From Methanobacteriaceae archaeon (GTDB taxonomy: Archaea > Methanobacteriota > Methanobacteria > Methanobacteriales > Methanobacteriaceae), in NCBI GenBank assembly GCA_027318585.1, contig DAHVOW010000002.1, positions 62,001 to 126,000 of the forward strand: a stretch of 64,000 bases of DNA. The letters run 5' to 3'. The stretch's first letter is position 1. The number at the start of each line of letters is the position of its first letter. The translations under genes and the position numbers were made by a program. Positions 16,644 through 26,845 of this stretch are shown here, piece after piece. The notes beneath the pieces were generated by a model that made no database searches, was not told where the DNA came from, and worked only from the letters and a program-made list of their open reading frames with translations.

Positions 16644-17876
16644 ATGGAAAAAACATCCCACAATATTTTAAAGAAGATAGAAGACCTTAAAAAAGAGATT
16701 AAAATCCTCAAAGAGGAAAATGCCAAGACTAAAAGGAACCTCATGTGGAAGGTTAGGAAACTTGAAAAAGACAAGGTTCTAATTGAAAACGAAAAGATGA
16801 GGTTAGACCGTGAACTGAAATCTCTCCGGGGAGAAATTGAAAGGTTCCGGTCACCGCCACTGGTGATAGCCACTGTAACTGAAGTGATAGATGAGGGAAA
16901 AGTAGTGGTGAAAAGCAGCACCGGCCCCCATTTTGTCATTGGATATTCACGTTTCATGGATGATAAGGACTTAGAACCAGGAGCCAGAGTAGCCCTTAAT
17001 CAGCAGACCTTCAGCATTGTCAGCGTTTTACCTTCCGAGAAAGACCCCATAGTAACAGGTATGGAAGTTGAAGAAAAACCAGAAGTGAGCTACAGCCAGA
17101 TTGGTGGCCTTGAAGAGCAGATAGTCGAAATTAAAGAAACTGTAGAATTACCTCTTAAAAAGCCAGAGTTATTCAAGGAAATAGGTATTGAACCTCCTAA
17201 AGGTGTGCTTCTTTATGGTCCTCCTGGGACCGGGAAAACTCTACTGGCCAAGGCCGTGGCCCACGAAACCAACGCCACTTTCATAAAGATCGTGGCCTCT
17301 GAATTTGTGCGCAAATACATCGGAGAAGGTGCCCGGTTAGTGAGAGGAGTATTCGAATTAGCCAAGGAAAAATCTCCCAGCATCATATTCATTGACGAAA
17401 TCGATGCTATAGCTGCTAAACGACTGAAAAGTTCAACTAGTGGTGATCGAGAGGTTCAAAGAACTCTAATGCAACTTTTAGCTGAAATGGATGGGTTCGA
17501 AGCGCGGGGCGATGTGGGTATCGTGGCCGCCACCAACCGACCCGACATCCTGGATCCTGCCTTACTTAGACCTGGCCGTTTTGATCGGTTCATAGAAGTA
17601 CCGGTACCCAATGAAGACGGTAGGCGGGAAATTCTCAAAATACACACCAAAAACATGACCATGGAAGAAGATGTGGACCTTGATCTGGTATCTGCCCTAA
17701 CCGATGGAGCATCCGGTGCCGATGTAAAGGCCATCTGCACTGAAGCCGGTATGTTTGCCATACGGGAAGAGAGACCCATCATAAACATGAACGACTTCCT
17801 CGATGCCGTGGACAAGATAATGGGTGTGGAAAGAGACGAAGAAATCCTAAAAGAAGCTGGAGTTATGTACGGATAG
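16644..17876 (+). CDS. pan: Proteasome-activating nucleotidase (PAN)
   Basis: AAA+ unfoldase that caps the archaeal 20S proteasome. The 410 residues show an N-terminal coiled coil (about 5-68), an OB domain (70-130), Walker A GPPGTGKT (192-199), Walker B IIFIDEID (247-254) and the arginine finger region LLRPGRFDRF. The protein ends MYG, which fits the HbYX docking motif (hydrophobic-Tyr-any) that opens the proteasome gate. Length and order are those of the family. It is followed by a C/D box guide RNA on the same strand. Confidence 0.97.
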   Translation: MEKTSHNILKKIEDLKKEIKILKEENAKTKRNLMWKVRKLEKDKVLIENEKMRLDRELKSLRGEIERFRSPPLVIATVTEVIDEGKVVVKSSTGPHFVIGYSRFMDDKDLEPGARVALNQQTFSIVSVLPSEKDPIVTGMEVEEKPEVSYSQIGGLEEQIVEIKETVELPLKKPELFKEIGIEPPKGVLLYGPPGTGKTLLAKAVAHETNATFIKIVASEFVRKYIGEGARLVRGVFELAKEKSPSIIFIDEIDAIAAKRLKSSTSGDREVQRTLMQLLAEMDGFEARGDVGIVAATNRPDILDPALLRPGRFDRFIEVPVPNEDGRREILKIHTKNMTMEEDVDLDLVSALTDGASGADVKAICTEAGMFAIREERPIINMNDFLDAVDKIMGVERDEEILKEAGVMYG

Positions 17877-17906
17877 GTTTATCCGTATACTCTATTTTTT
17901 ATTTTT

Positions 17907-17970
17907 TAAGCCGATGATGAACCCTATGAGCTCTGAAACCCGTGATGAATGATGGGCGATCTGAGGCTTA
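17907..17970 (+). ncRNA. C/D box sRNA (2'-O-methylation guide)
   Basis: All elements are in order. Terminal stem TAAGCC (17907-17912) pairs with GGCTTA (17965-17970). Box C is ATGATGA (17914-17920), with a 12-base guide, then box D' CTGA (17933-17936). Box C' is GTGATGA (17942-17948), with a second 12-base guide, then box D CTGA (17961-17964). The D' guide would pair with target AGCUCAUAGGGU and the D guide with AUCGCCCAUCAU. By the box-plus-five rule both would methylate a C. It lies 30 bases after pan. A T-rich run sits upstream (17891-17907), so its promoter is unclear and it may be processed from the pan transcript. Confidence 0.9.
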
Positions 17971-18018
17971 CTTTCATTAATTTACTTCCTATTTTTACTT
18001 AATTGTACCTTATTTAAT

Positions 18019-18804
18019 CTATCCACTCATTCGTAGAACTATTTCTTTAAAGAGATCATCCACGGTGATTGATACTTTCTCTGGATCTAACTCTGAAACT
18101 TCTGGCCTGAGAACCACTATAACCGGGATTCCCAACTCCAGAGCAGCCTCAATCTTTGAGGGCGTTCCACCAACTTCACCACTATCTTTAGTTACCACCA
18201 ATTTTGCACCATATTCCATCATCAGGGCCTTATTGAACTCTGGAGTGAAGGTGCCCTGCATGGCGATGATGTTTTCTCCAGGCAGGCCAGTTTCCAAAGA
18301 TTTTTTTACAGAATATGGGTTGGGAAGAACCCTCGCCAATATCTGGTCAGCATCTATGACCTCTGTGAGGTAGTGTATAGTAGATACTCCTGCCAGATGC
18401 AGTATACGGCCATTGCTGATTGTTTTTGCAAGTTGGGCTGCTTCGGGGAAGGAAGTTACCTGGTGGATTAGAGCAGTTTCAGGTAATTTTGTAGGTGGCC
18501 TCTCCAGACGAAGGTAGGAGATTCCAGTTTCTTTACTGGCCTGGATTGCATTACGGGTTGCCTCCGCTGCAAAGGGATGGGTGGAATCTACCAGGATATT
18601 TATGTTATATTTTATTATGGTCAGAGTTAGTTCATTAGTGGGGAGCGGTTTCTTAATCACCTCATCAGCACCGGCGGATCTGGCAATTTCAGCACCAAAA
18701 CTGGTGACCGTGGTGGCCAAGATGTAGATCTCATCATTCAGGCCTCTTAACCTCTTTATGAGTGCTGTAGCATCACTAGTGCCAGCCATTACCATTATTC
18801 TCAT
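18019..18804 (-). CDS. cbiJ: Cobalt-precorrin-6A reductase (CbiJ/CobK)
   Basis: NAD(P)H-dependent reductase of the corrin ring pathway, 261 residues. It opens with RIMVMAGTSDATALIKRL, has the family STHPFAAEATRNA motif (about 96-108), and continues with SYLRLERPP and TKDSGEVGGTPSKIEAA near the C-terminus. Its start overlaps the stop of the upstream P-type ATPase (ATGA), so the two are coupled. With cobQ at the window start it supports de novo cobalamin synthesis. Confidence 0.93.
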   Translation of the reverse strand: MRIMVMAGTSDATALIKRLRGLNDEIYILATTVTSFGAEIARSAGADEVIKKPLPTNELTLTIIKYNINILVDSTHPFAAEATRNAIQASKETGISYLRLERPPTKLPETALIHQVTSFPEAAQLAKTISNGRILHLAGVSTIHYLTEVIDADQILARVLPNPYSVKKSLETGLPGENIIAMQGTFTPEFNKALMMEYGAKLVVTKDSGEVGGTPSKIEAALELGIPVIVVLRPEVSELDPEKVSITVDDLFKEIVLRMSG

Positions 18805-21326
18805 TTCAGAAACCTCTCAACCAGGAAATCACTTAGCAGTATTGTACTGGCGATTAGCAATACTATTATCCAATCTACACCAGAAAGGGCGGTTGTTTCG
18901 AAAACACCCTGCAGGAATGGAGTATATATAACGGCTAATTGCAACAGGAAGGAAGATGCAACGGCAATTAATAGAAATTTATTAGAGAATCCATGTGTAG
19001 CACGGCAGTTGAATACGTTGAAGATCTGATACATGACAAAAACCGTGAAGGCCATACTCATGGCTTTGATAAGTTCGGTTCCAATGCTCAATAGATAGAA
19101 ATACAGAGCCAGAGTACCTACCGTCATCACCAACCCGGCGACGATTATTTTAATAAGATTTTTACGAGGTATGATCTCTTCTTTTAGCGGGGGACGTTCC
19201 ATTACTCCTTTTTCAGGAGGTTCTACACCTAATGACTGGGCGGGTGGTCCATCCATTATGATGTTTATCCATAAAACCTGTATGGGGTTGAAGGGGATGG
19301 GAAGGCCTAGTATGGAGGAAGAAGTGATGGTAAGTATGGCTCCGATGTTGGTGGAAAGCTGAAAGCGCACAAAACGGCGGATATTATCAAATATGGTTCT
19401 ACCTTCACGCACCGCCTTTACTATGGTAGCGAAGTTATCATCCTGAAGAAGCATGTCGGCGGATTCCTTGGCCACATCAGTCCCACTCCCCATAGCAACT
19501 CCTATAGCGGCTCTTTTAAGAGCCGGAGCATCGTTAACTCCATCTCCAGTCATGGAGGCAACATTACCCGTATTCTTGAGAGTTTCCACTATACGTACTT
19601 TCTGTTCAGGGAACACCCTGGCGTAGACCCGTATTTTATCAACCAGATTTTCGAATTCCTCATCACTGAGCTGGTCTAATTCAGCTCCAGTGAGGGCCAT
19701 CGCATCAGAATCATCCACTATACCAATTTCCTTAGCAATGGCCACGGCAGTGTCCTTATGGTCACCGGTGATCATGACCACTTTGATACCGGCCTTATTG
19801 GCCACGGCAATAGCATCTTTTGCCTCCTGGCGGGGAGGATCCATCATTCCTACCAGTCCGGCGAAGATTAAGTCCCTTTCCAGGTCTTCCTTACTAGATA
19901 GATCTTCAGAAGGGTCCAGCTTCCGGTAGGCAAAACCCAGAACCCGAAGAGCATTCCCGGTCATGTGCTTGAGATCTTCCAGGGCTTTAGTGGTGTCCTC
20001 GGGGGTTATAGAACAAACTCCACTTTCTCCCTCAATCTGGGAGCATTTCTGCAGCAAAACCTCTGGAGCCCCCTTTATAAGAATGAAGCGATCATCACCA
20101 ATCTGATTAATAGTGGTCATCCTTTTACGAGTACTGTCCAGGGGTATCTCCAGTAACCTGGGATTTTTTTCCTCCAGTTCTCTGCGATCATATCCTGCAT
20201 CCTCAGCATATAAAAGTAGAGCCGCATCGGTAGGATCACCGATAATTTTTCCCTTGGAAATGCTGGCGTTGTTACACAAGGCCGCGATGGTGTAAACCAT
20301 TTCGGGATCGTTAACTTTAGCTTCCCGCACAGTCATCTGATTCAGGGTTAGTGTCCCGGTCTTGTCGGTGCATATCACGTTACAGGAACCCAGAGTTTCC
20401 ACTGCCAGGAGTTTTCTGACGATGGCATTACTCCGGGCCATCCTCTGCATACCAAGAGCGAGGGTCAAAGTCAATATAGCAGGTAATCCTTCAGGTACCG
20501 CTGCCACCGCCAGAGAAACAGCGGTCATGAAGGTGTCCACCAGGGGAGTGCCCTGCCAGTAGGTAATGATGAATACGAAACTACAAACTATCACAGCCAG
20601 TAACCCCAACATCTTTCCCAGACGTGCTATTTTCTGCTGAAGAGGCGTTTCTTCATCTTCTTCCTGTATCATCTCCGCGATCTTACCGATCTCGGTGTTC
20701 ATACCAATTTCAACCACTACACCCTTACCACGTCCGGAAGAGATGTCAGACTCCATGAACACCATGTTGGCCGGGCTATGACCATCTTCGTGGATGGCTT
20801 CGGTATGTTTTTCCACTGGTAAAGATTCTCCAGTAAGGGCAGATTCATCCACCAGCAAGTCATAGCTTTCTATGATCCGCATATCAGCTGGAACATTGTC
20901 TCCTTCCTCTAAGAGAACTACATCTCCTCGGGTGAGATCTCCAGCACTGATTTTCTGCTCTTTTCCATCCCGAATAACCACAGCCTCACTGGATATGAGT
21001 CCTTTTAATTTTTCCATGGCTTTTTCTGCACGGTATTCCTGTATAAATCCTACCACGGCGTTAATTATCACTACAATTAGTATGACTATGGCATCCAGAG
21101 TGTCTCCCACGTAGTAAGCTGCCACTGCGGCTATGATCAGAATGAGTATTAAGATATCCATAAATTGGCCCAAAAATAGTCTGATGGGCCCTGCCTTTGC
21201 TTCTTCAACTAATTCATTCTTACCGTACTCCAGAGAACGCTTCTGGACCTCCTCATTGGATAAACCATTCTTGGTTGTATTCAAATTCTTTAAAGTTTCA
21301 TCTATAGTTAATTTAAGCCATTTCAA
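18801..21326 (-). CDS. P-type cation-transporting ATPase, calcium (P2A) type
   Basis: Membrane ATPase of about 841 residues, probably exporting Ca2+ or Mn2+. It shows the N-terminal cation ATPase domain, TGES, the P2-type PEGLPAILTLTLALG in helix four, the phosphorylation site DKTGTLT, KGAPEVLL in the nucleotide domain, and GDGVNDAPALKRA in the hinge. About ten helices are visible. A GTG at 21335 is in frame, but TTG at 21326 is preferred: it follows GAGGTG by six bases and overlaps the stop of the UPF0146 gene (TTGA). It is the middle gene of UPF0146-ATPase-cbiJ. Confidence 0.92.
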   Translation of the reverse strand: MKWLKLTIDETLKNLNTTKNGLSNEEVQKRSLEYGKNELVEEAKAGPIRLFLGQFMDILILILIIAAVAAYYVGDTLDAIVILIVVIINAVVGFIQEYRAEKAMEKLKGLISSEAVVIRDGKEQKISAGDLTRGDVVLLEEGDNVPADMRIIESYDLLVDESALTGESLPVEKHTEAIHEDGHSPANMVFMESDISSGRGKGVVVEIGMNTEIGKIAEMIQEEDEETPLQQKIARLGKMLGLLAVIVCSFVFIITYWQGTPLVDTFMTAVSLAVAAVPEGLPAILTLTLALGMQRMARSNAIVRKLLAVETLGSCNVICTDKTGTLTLNQMTVREAKVNDPEMVYTIAALCNNASISKGKIIGDPTDAALLLYAEDAGYDRRELEEKNPRLLEIPLDSTRKRMTTINQIGDDRFILIKGAPEVLLQKCSQIEGESGVCSITPEDTTKALEDLKHMTGNALRVLGFAYRKLDPSEDLSSKEDLERDLIFAGLVGMMDPPRQEAKDAIAVANKAGIKVVMITGDHKDTAVAIAKEIGIVDDSDAMALTGAELDQLSDEEFENLVDKIRVYARVFPEQKVRIVETLKNTGNVASMTGDGVNDAPALKRAAIGVAMGSGTDVAKESADMLLQDDNFATIVKAVREGRTIFDNIRRFVRFQLSTNIGAILTITSSSILGLPIPFNPIQVLWINIIMDGPPAQSLGVEPPEKGVMERPPLKEEIIPRKNLIKIIVAGLVMTVGTLALYFYLLSIGTELIKAMSMAFTVFVMYQIFNVFNCRATHGFSNKFLLIAVASSFLLQLAVIYTPFLQGVFETTALSGVDWIIVLLIASTILLSDFLVERFLK

Positions 21327-21712
21327 GGTGAACACCTCTGAAAGAAAACTGCTTTTTTGTAATTGATAAGTTTCATATTAAGATGAGTGCTTATAGAGTC
21401 CGTAGTAAAAGGTTTTATTATCAAATCAGCCCCTACAGCTTCTGCAACCTTCTGCAGATAGGGATGGAGTTCTTCTGGTGGTCTAATCGAATAAATGAGT
21501 TGTGCATCCTCATATATTTTTAAATCAGGATGAGTAATATCATCCTGGACTACCTGCCGATGGTAAGGTTTAATATCAGTCATAATGATATTCACCTTAA
21601 GCCGTCTTTGGAGGTCCAGTGCCACTGGGTTAAAACGTCCCACTCCCACCTCCACTATACGATTGGCGTGAGAGTAATGCTGGATTATATATTCGGAAAA
21701 ATCACTCCACAT
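21323..21712 (-). CDS. UPF0146 family protein
   Basis: Small Rossmann-like archaeal protein related to methyltransferases (RIVEVGVGRFNPVALDL, then MTDIKPY). Function is unknown; the glycine motif is present but no substrate region can be named. Two starts are possible. ATG at 21712 gives 129 residues beginning MWSDFSEYI and has a GTGAT just upstream; ATG at 21736 gives 137 and has no ribosome site. The stop overlaps the TTG start of the ATPase. Confidence 0.85.
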   Translation of the reverse strand: MWSDFSEYIIQHYSHANRIVEVGVGRFNPVALDLQRRLKVNIIMTDIKPYHRQVVQDDITHPDLKIYEDAQLIYSIRPPEELHPYLQKVAEAVGADLIIKPFTTDSISTHLNMKLINYKKAVFFQRCSP

Positions 21713-21734
21713 GTCATCACTCACGGAGAAAGTC

Positions 21735-22175
<441 letters not shown>

Positions 22176-22285
22176 TCCCACTAAAGATTGCACAAAAGAA
22201 TTGCAAAATCAATAGATTATGGACTTGATTAACTAAAAATGATTATTATGATAAAGAACTAATGGATGATAAACATGGTGATGGA

Positions 22286-23368
22286 ATGCTTAAAGAAGCT
22301 AAACTTGCTCTAGAAGATGGTACCATTTATAAAGGAAAGTCATTCGGTTTTGAAACCATTAAAACAGGAGAAGTCGTATTCGCAACTGGAATGACTGGAT
22401 ATGTGGAATCTTTAACTGATCCATCTTATAAAGGCCAGATATTAATGTCAACCTATCCACTGCAAGGGAATTATGGCATATCCTCAAAATGGTTCCAATC
22501 TGATGGTATAAAAGCTGAAGGATATGTGGTGCGTGACGAAAATCCATATCCCTCGCACAGCCTATCAGAAAAGAGTTTATCAGATTTTTTAGAAGAATAT
22601 GAGACTCCGGGTATTAGTGGAGTTGATACTCGCTCATTAACCCTGAAGTTACGCCGTTTTGGTACCCTTAAAGGAGCATTAGCCACCGCTGAAATTGATG
22701 ATGGAGAGCTTCTGGACATGGCACGTAAACAACCGGGCATAGAAGAGATCGACCTGGTGAATAAAGTTTGTGTTGATGAACCCCACATTTTAGGCCAGGA
22801 CTATCCATACAATGTGGTAATTTTGGATTGCGGGATAAAAAACAACAGTGTAAATGCTCTTTTAAAACGGGAGATTGGGGTGACCATTTTACCTTATCAT
22901 ACCAGCCCCGAGGAGATCATGGATTATCAGCCCCAAGCCATGCTGGTTTCCAGTGGCCCTGGAGATCCTACCCGCGTAAAAAAAGCAATAAACACCGTTA
23001 AAGTACTTAAAGAAAAAATGCCCATATTTGGCATCTGTCTGGGACAGCAAATCATCTCCCTAGCCTTTGGTGCCAAAATTTACAAGATGAAGTTCGGACA
23101 TCGGGGTATAAATCAGCCGGTGAAGGATCTGGAAAGCGGGAAAGTGGCGATTACTTCCCAGAATCATGGTTTCACCGTGGATCCGAAATCTTTGTCAGGT
23201 CCTCCCATCCACTTAACCCAGTTAAACCTTAATGATGGTACTCCGGAGGGGATTAAGCATGATGAACTCCCTATAGAAAGTGTTCAGTACCATCCGGAAG
23301 CGGGCCCCGGACCACACGATAGTGATGGCTTCTTCGATCACTTCGTGGAAACCCTGAAAAGTTATTAA
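22286..23368 (+). CDS. carA: Carbamoyl-phosphate synthase small subunit
   Basis: Glutamine amidotransferase subunit that feeds ammonia to CarB for pyrimidine and arginine synthesis. It has the N-terminal CPSase domain (AKLALEDGTIYKGKSFG) and class I GATase with FGICLGQQI (nucleophile Cys) and YHPEAGPGPHDS (His/Glu of the triad). The frame is open to 22262, but ATG at 22286 starts the conserved MLKEAKLALEDG and follows GGTGATGG, giving 360 residues. carB follows after 58 bases. Confidence 0.95.
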   Translation: MLKEAKLALEDGTIYKGKSFGFETIKTGEVVFATGMTGYVESLTDPSYKGQILMSTYPLQGNYGISSKWFQSDGIKAEGYVVRDENPYPSHSLSEKSLSDFLEEYETPGISGVDTRSLTLKLRRFGTLKGALATAEIDDGELLDMARKQPGIEEIDLVNKVCVDEPHILGQDYPYNVVILDCGIKNNSVNALLKREIGVTILPYHTSPEEIMDYQPQAMLVSSGPGDPTRVKKAINTVKVLKEKMPIFGICLGQQIISLAFGAKIYKMKFGHRGINQPVKDLESGKVAITSQNHGFTVDPKSLSGPPIHLTQLNLNDGTPEGIKHDELPIESVQYHPEAGPGPHDSDGFFDHFVETLKSY

Positions 23369-23426
23369 ATTTCACGTTGTTTAAGCCCATAAATACCTTT
23401 AATAAGATTATAAATGAGGATTGTAA

Positions 23427-26400
23427 ATGCCACGGGATGAAGACATTAAAAAAGTGCTTATCATTGGCTCTGGGCCAATTCAAATAGGTCAAGCTGCTGA
23501 GTTTGATTATTCAGGTTCTCAAGCCTGTAAATCCATACAGGAAGAGGGTATAGAAACTATTCTGGTCAACAGTAACCCGGCCACCATCCAGACGGACATG
23601 GATATGGCGGATAAGGTTTATGTGGAACCCCTAACCCCCGAGATAGTGGCCAAAATCATAGAAAAGGAAAAGCCAGATGCAATACTTCCCACCATGGGGG
23701 GTCAGACTGGCCTCAACGTGGCTACAGGTCTGGAAGAGATCGGAGCTCTGGAGGGTATCAAGGTCATTGGATCCTCGGTGGAAACCATACGAAATGTGGA
23801 GGACCGTGACTTATTTGATAACTTCATGAAGGATTTAAACGAGCCCGTTCCCAGGGCCAGAGCAGTAAAATCACTGGAAGATGCATTTAAAGCCGTGGAA
23901 GAGATAGGTTATCCGGTTATTGTCCGACCAGCCTTCACCCTGGGAGGTACCGGGGGAGGAGTGGCCCATAATGAGGATGAACTGAGGGAAGTGGCCAGCC
24001 GGGGGCTGGACATGAGTTTTATCAACCAGGTACTAATTGATGAATCAGTAATGGGCTGGAAAGAGTTTGAATATGAGGTTATGCGGGATAAAAACGATAC
24101 CTGCATCACGGTATGTAACATGGAGAACATTGATCCCATGGGAATTCACACTGGAGAAAGTATTGTATTGGCCCCTTCCCAGACTCTCAGTGACGTGGAC
24201 AACCAGAAATTGCGTAACGCATCTATCAAGATTATCAGAGCCCTTAAAATTCAGGGAGGCTGCAATATACAGTTTGCAGTGCACCCAATGACTGGAGAGT
24301 ACAAGGTTATTGAAGTAAATCCCCGGGTGAGCCGCAGTAGTGCCCTGGCATCTAAAGCCACCGGATATCCAATCGCCAAGATTTCAGCTAAGATAGCCAT
24401 TGGCATGACCCTGGATGAGATACAAAATGACATAACCAAGGAAACCCCCGCCTCTTTTGAGCCTACCCTGGATTATGTAGTGGCTAAAATCCCAAGATGG
24501 CCCTTTGATAAATTCAAAGGAATCAGTAAGGAGATTGGGGTGCAGATGAAATCTACCGGGGAGGTCATGTCCATCGGTCGAACCATAGAAGAATCTCTAC
24601 ACAAAGCCATCCGTTCCCTGGACATTAGCAGGTACGGATTTGAAGAGGTCCCATTCACCAGGGTGGACTTGGCAAATCCCACTGATGAACGCATATTTCA
24701 GGTGTACAGCGCCCTTAAACAGGGGATGAACCTGGAGGAAGTCCACCAGATCACCAATATCGATAAGTTATTCCTCCACAAAATACAGAACATCATAGAT
24801 TTCGAAGTAAAAATAAGTCCGGAGTCTTTGAAGGACCCGATTGTAATGGCTGAGGCCAAAAGAATGGGATTCTCGGATCGGGTCTTGTCCCAGATGGTAG
24901 GAGCTCAGGAGGATGAAATACGCCGTTTGCGAAGGGAAATGAGGTTAATCCCATCCTATAAGATGGTGGATACTTGTGCGGCAGAATTCGAAGCAGCGAC
25001 ACCCTATTATTATAGTACCTACGAGTTTGAAGATGAAGTAGCTGTTTCTGATAATAAAAAGGTTATTATTATTGGTGCCGGACCGATAAGGATTGGTCAG
25101 GGCATTGAATTTGATTATTGTTGCGTTCATTCATCTCTGGCCCTGAAAGAGGAAGGCATTGAGACCATAATTGTTAACAACAACCCGGAAACCGTGAGTA
25201 CCGACTACGACATCTCGGATAAACTTTATTTTGAGCCACTTACTCTGGAAGATGTGATGGCCATTGTGGAGAAGGAAAAGCCATACGGAGTGGTGGTGCA
25301 GTTCGGAGGTCAGACCAGCATTAACCTGGCAGTTCCTCTGGCCAATCAGGGGGTCCGGATTTTAGGAACACCCCATGAGAGCATAGACCGTGTGGAAGAT
25401 CGGGAGCGTTTTACCCGTGTTCTTAATCTGCTAGAAATACCCCAGGCAGATTATGGAATAGCAAATTCATTTGAGGATGCCCAGAATGTGGCCCAGAGAA
25501 TCGGATACCCCGTTTTAGTACGGCCTTCTTATGTACTGGGGGGTAGGGCCATGGAAATTGTTTATGATGATATGGAACTCCAGGAATACATGAAAGAAGC
25601 CGTTCGAATCTCACCTGAGCATCCCATACTGGTGGATAAGTTCCTGGAAGATGCCATTGAAATCGATGTGGACGCCCTCTGTGACGGTGAAACCGTGTTT
25701 ATCGGAGGTATTATGGAACATATCGAAGAAGCTGGAGTTCACTCTGGAGATTCGGCTTGTGTAATACCGCCTCAGAGTATTTCAACCGATGTTTTACATA
25801 CTATCAAGGATTATACCCAAAGATTGGCCCTGGAATTAGGGGTGGTAGGGCTGATGAATATTCAGTACGCAGTAAAAAGTGGAGAAGACCAAAACCCCAC
25901 TGTATACATACTGGAAGCTAATCCTAGGGCTAGTCGGACTGTTCCATTCGTCAGTAAAGCGGTTGGGGTTCCTCTGGCAAAAATTGCCGCCAAATTAATG
26001 GTAGGACATAAATTACAGGACTTTGGGCTGGAAGATGAGATCATGGTGGAACATGTTTCGGTGAAGGAATCCATATTTCCCTTTATAAAGCTTCCTGAGG
26101 CGGATTCTGTCCTGGGTCCGGAGATGAAATCCACCGGAGAAAGTATGGGGATTGATGAAAACTTTGGAGTTGCCTATTACAAGGCCCTACTATCAGCAGG
26201 AATGGAGCTTCCCCAGAAAGGTAAAATCTTCATCAGCGTCCGAGATTCGGATAAGAACAAGATTCAGGATATTGTTAAGAAGGCAAAGGACTTGGGCTTT
26301 GATCTTATGGCTACCAGGGGTACTGCCAAAGCCGCAGCAGTTTTGGGAGATATAGAAACTGTGCGTAAAGTTAGTCAGGGCTCACCAAACATCCGGGACG

Positions 26401-26612
26401 CCATATTAAATCGGGAAGTAGCCATGATTATTAACACACCTTCTGGTAAGCAGTCCGCAGATGATGGCTATTATATTCGTAGAATGGCTATTGAACTGAA
26501 TATACCCTACGTAACCACCCTGGCTGGAGCCCGTGCTGCGCTTAATGCCATAGAAAATGTGGAAGATGGTAAAATTGGGGTTAAGTCATTGGGTGAGTAT
26601 CACCAAGTTTGA
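23427..26612 (+). CDS. carB: Carbamoyl-phosphate synthase large subunit
   Basis: Makes carbamoyl phosphate from bicarbonate, ammonia and two ATP. The 1061 residues contain both homologous halves, each with a preATP-grasp start (KVLIIGSGPIQIGQAAEFDYSG and KVIIIGAGPIRIGQGIEFDY), an ATP-grasp core (GGTGGG; VLGGRAMEIVYD) and EVNPRVSRSSALASKATG or EANPRASRTVPFVSKA. An MGS-like allosteric domain closes the chain (GTAKAAAVLG). This is a complete one-piece CarB, unlike the split version of some methanogens. Confidence 0.97.
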   Translation: MPRDEDIKKVLIIGSGPIQIGQAAEFDYSGSQACKSIQEEGIETILVNSNPATIQTDMDMADKVYVEPLTPEIVAKIIEKEKPDAILPTMGGQTGLNVATGLEEIGALEGIKVIGSSVETIRNVEDRDLFDNFMKDLNEPVPRARAVKSLEDAFKAVEEIGYPVIVRPAFTLGGTGGGVAHNEDELREVASRGLDMSFINQVLIDESVMGWKEFEYEVMRDKNDTCITVCNMENIDPMGIHTGESIVLAPSQTLSDVDNQKLRNASIKIIRALKIQGGCNIQFAVHPMTGEYKVIEVNPRVSRSSALASKATGYPIAKISAKIAIGMTLDEIQNDITKETPASFEPTLDYVVAKIPRWPFDKFKGISKEIGVQMKSTGEVMSIGRTIEESLHKAIRSLDISRYGFEEVPFTRVDLANPTDERIFQVYSALKQGMNLEEVHQITNIDKLFLHKIQNIIDFEVKISPESLKDPIVMAEAKRMGFSDRVLSQMVGAQEDEIRRLRREMRLIPSYKMVDTCAAEFEAATPYYYSTYEFEDEVAVSDNKKVIIIGAGPIRIGQGIEFDYCCVHSSLALKEEGIETIIVNNNPETVSTDYDISDKLYFEPLTLEDVMAIVEKEKPYGVVVQFGGQTSINLAVPLANQGVRILGTPHESIDRVEDRERFTRVLNLLEIPQADYGIANSFEDAQNVAQRIGYPVLVRPSYVLGGRAMEIVYDDMELQEYMKEAVRISPEHPILVDKFLEDAIEIDVDALCDGETVFIGGIMEHIEEAGVHSGDSACVIPPQSISTDVLHTIKDYTQRLALELGVVGLMNIQYAVKSGEDQNPTVYILEANPRASRTVPFVSKAVGVPLAKIAAKLMVGHKLQDFGLEDEIMVEHVSVKESIFPFIKLPEADSVLGPEMKSTGESMGIDENFGVAYYKALLSAGMELPQKGKIFISVRDSDKNKIQDIVKKAKDLGFDLMATRGTAKAAAVLGDIETVRKVSQGSPNIRDAILNREVAMIINTPSGKQSADDGYYIRRMAIELNIPYVTTLAGARAALNAIENVEDGKIGVKSLGEYHQV

Positions 26613-26722
26613 AGCCCTTCCATTTTTAAATTTTTAAAAAAATTCAACAAATCTTTTTTTTATTTTTTCATCTCTTTACCTTTCTACAGCATGACCAAAA
26701 AAAATATATTTTTATAATTGTT

Positions 26723-26779
26723 AGCCAACATTAACATTCATAGACAACATTAATATTAAGAGACAACTAATAAGATAAT
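26723..26779. repeat. Three 19-base degenerate tandem repeats
   Basis: Units start at 26723, 26742 and 26761 with AGCCAACATTAACATTCAT, AGACAACATTAATATTAAG and a degraded AGACAACTAATAAG. They lie 70-120 bases upstream of the secreted caspase-like gene. Confidence 0.7.
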
Positions 26780-26845
26780 TAACAAACATTTTCATATCAA
26801 ATAATACCAAGTCTTAGTTCACCAAAGCATAGAAAGGTACAAACC

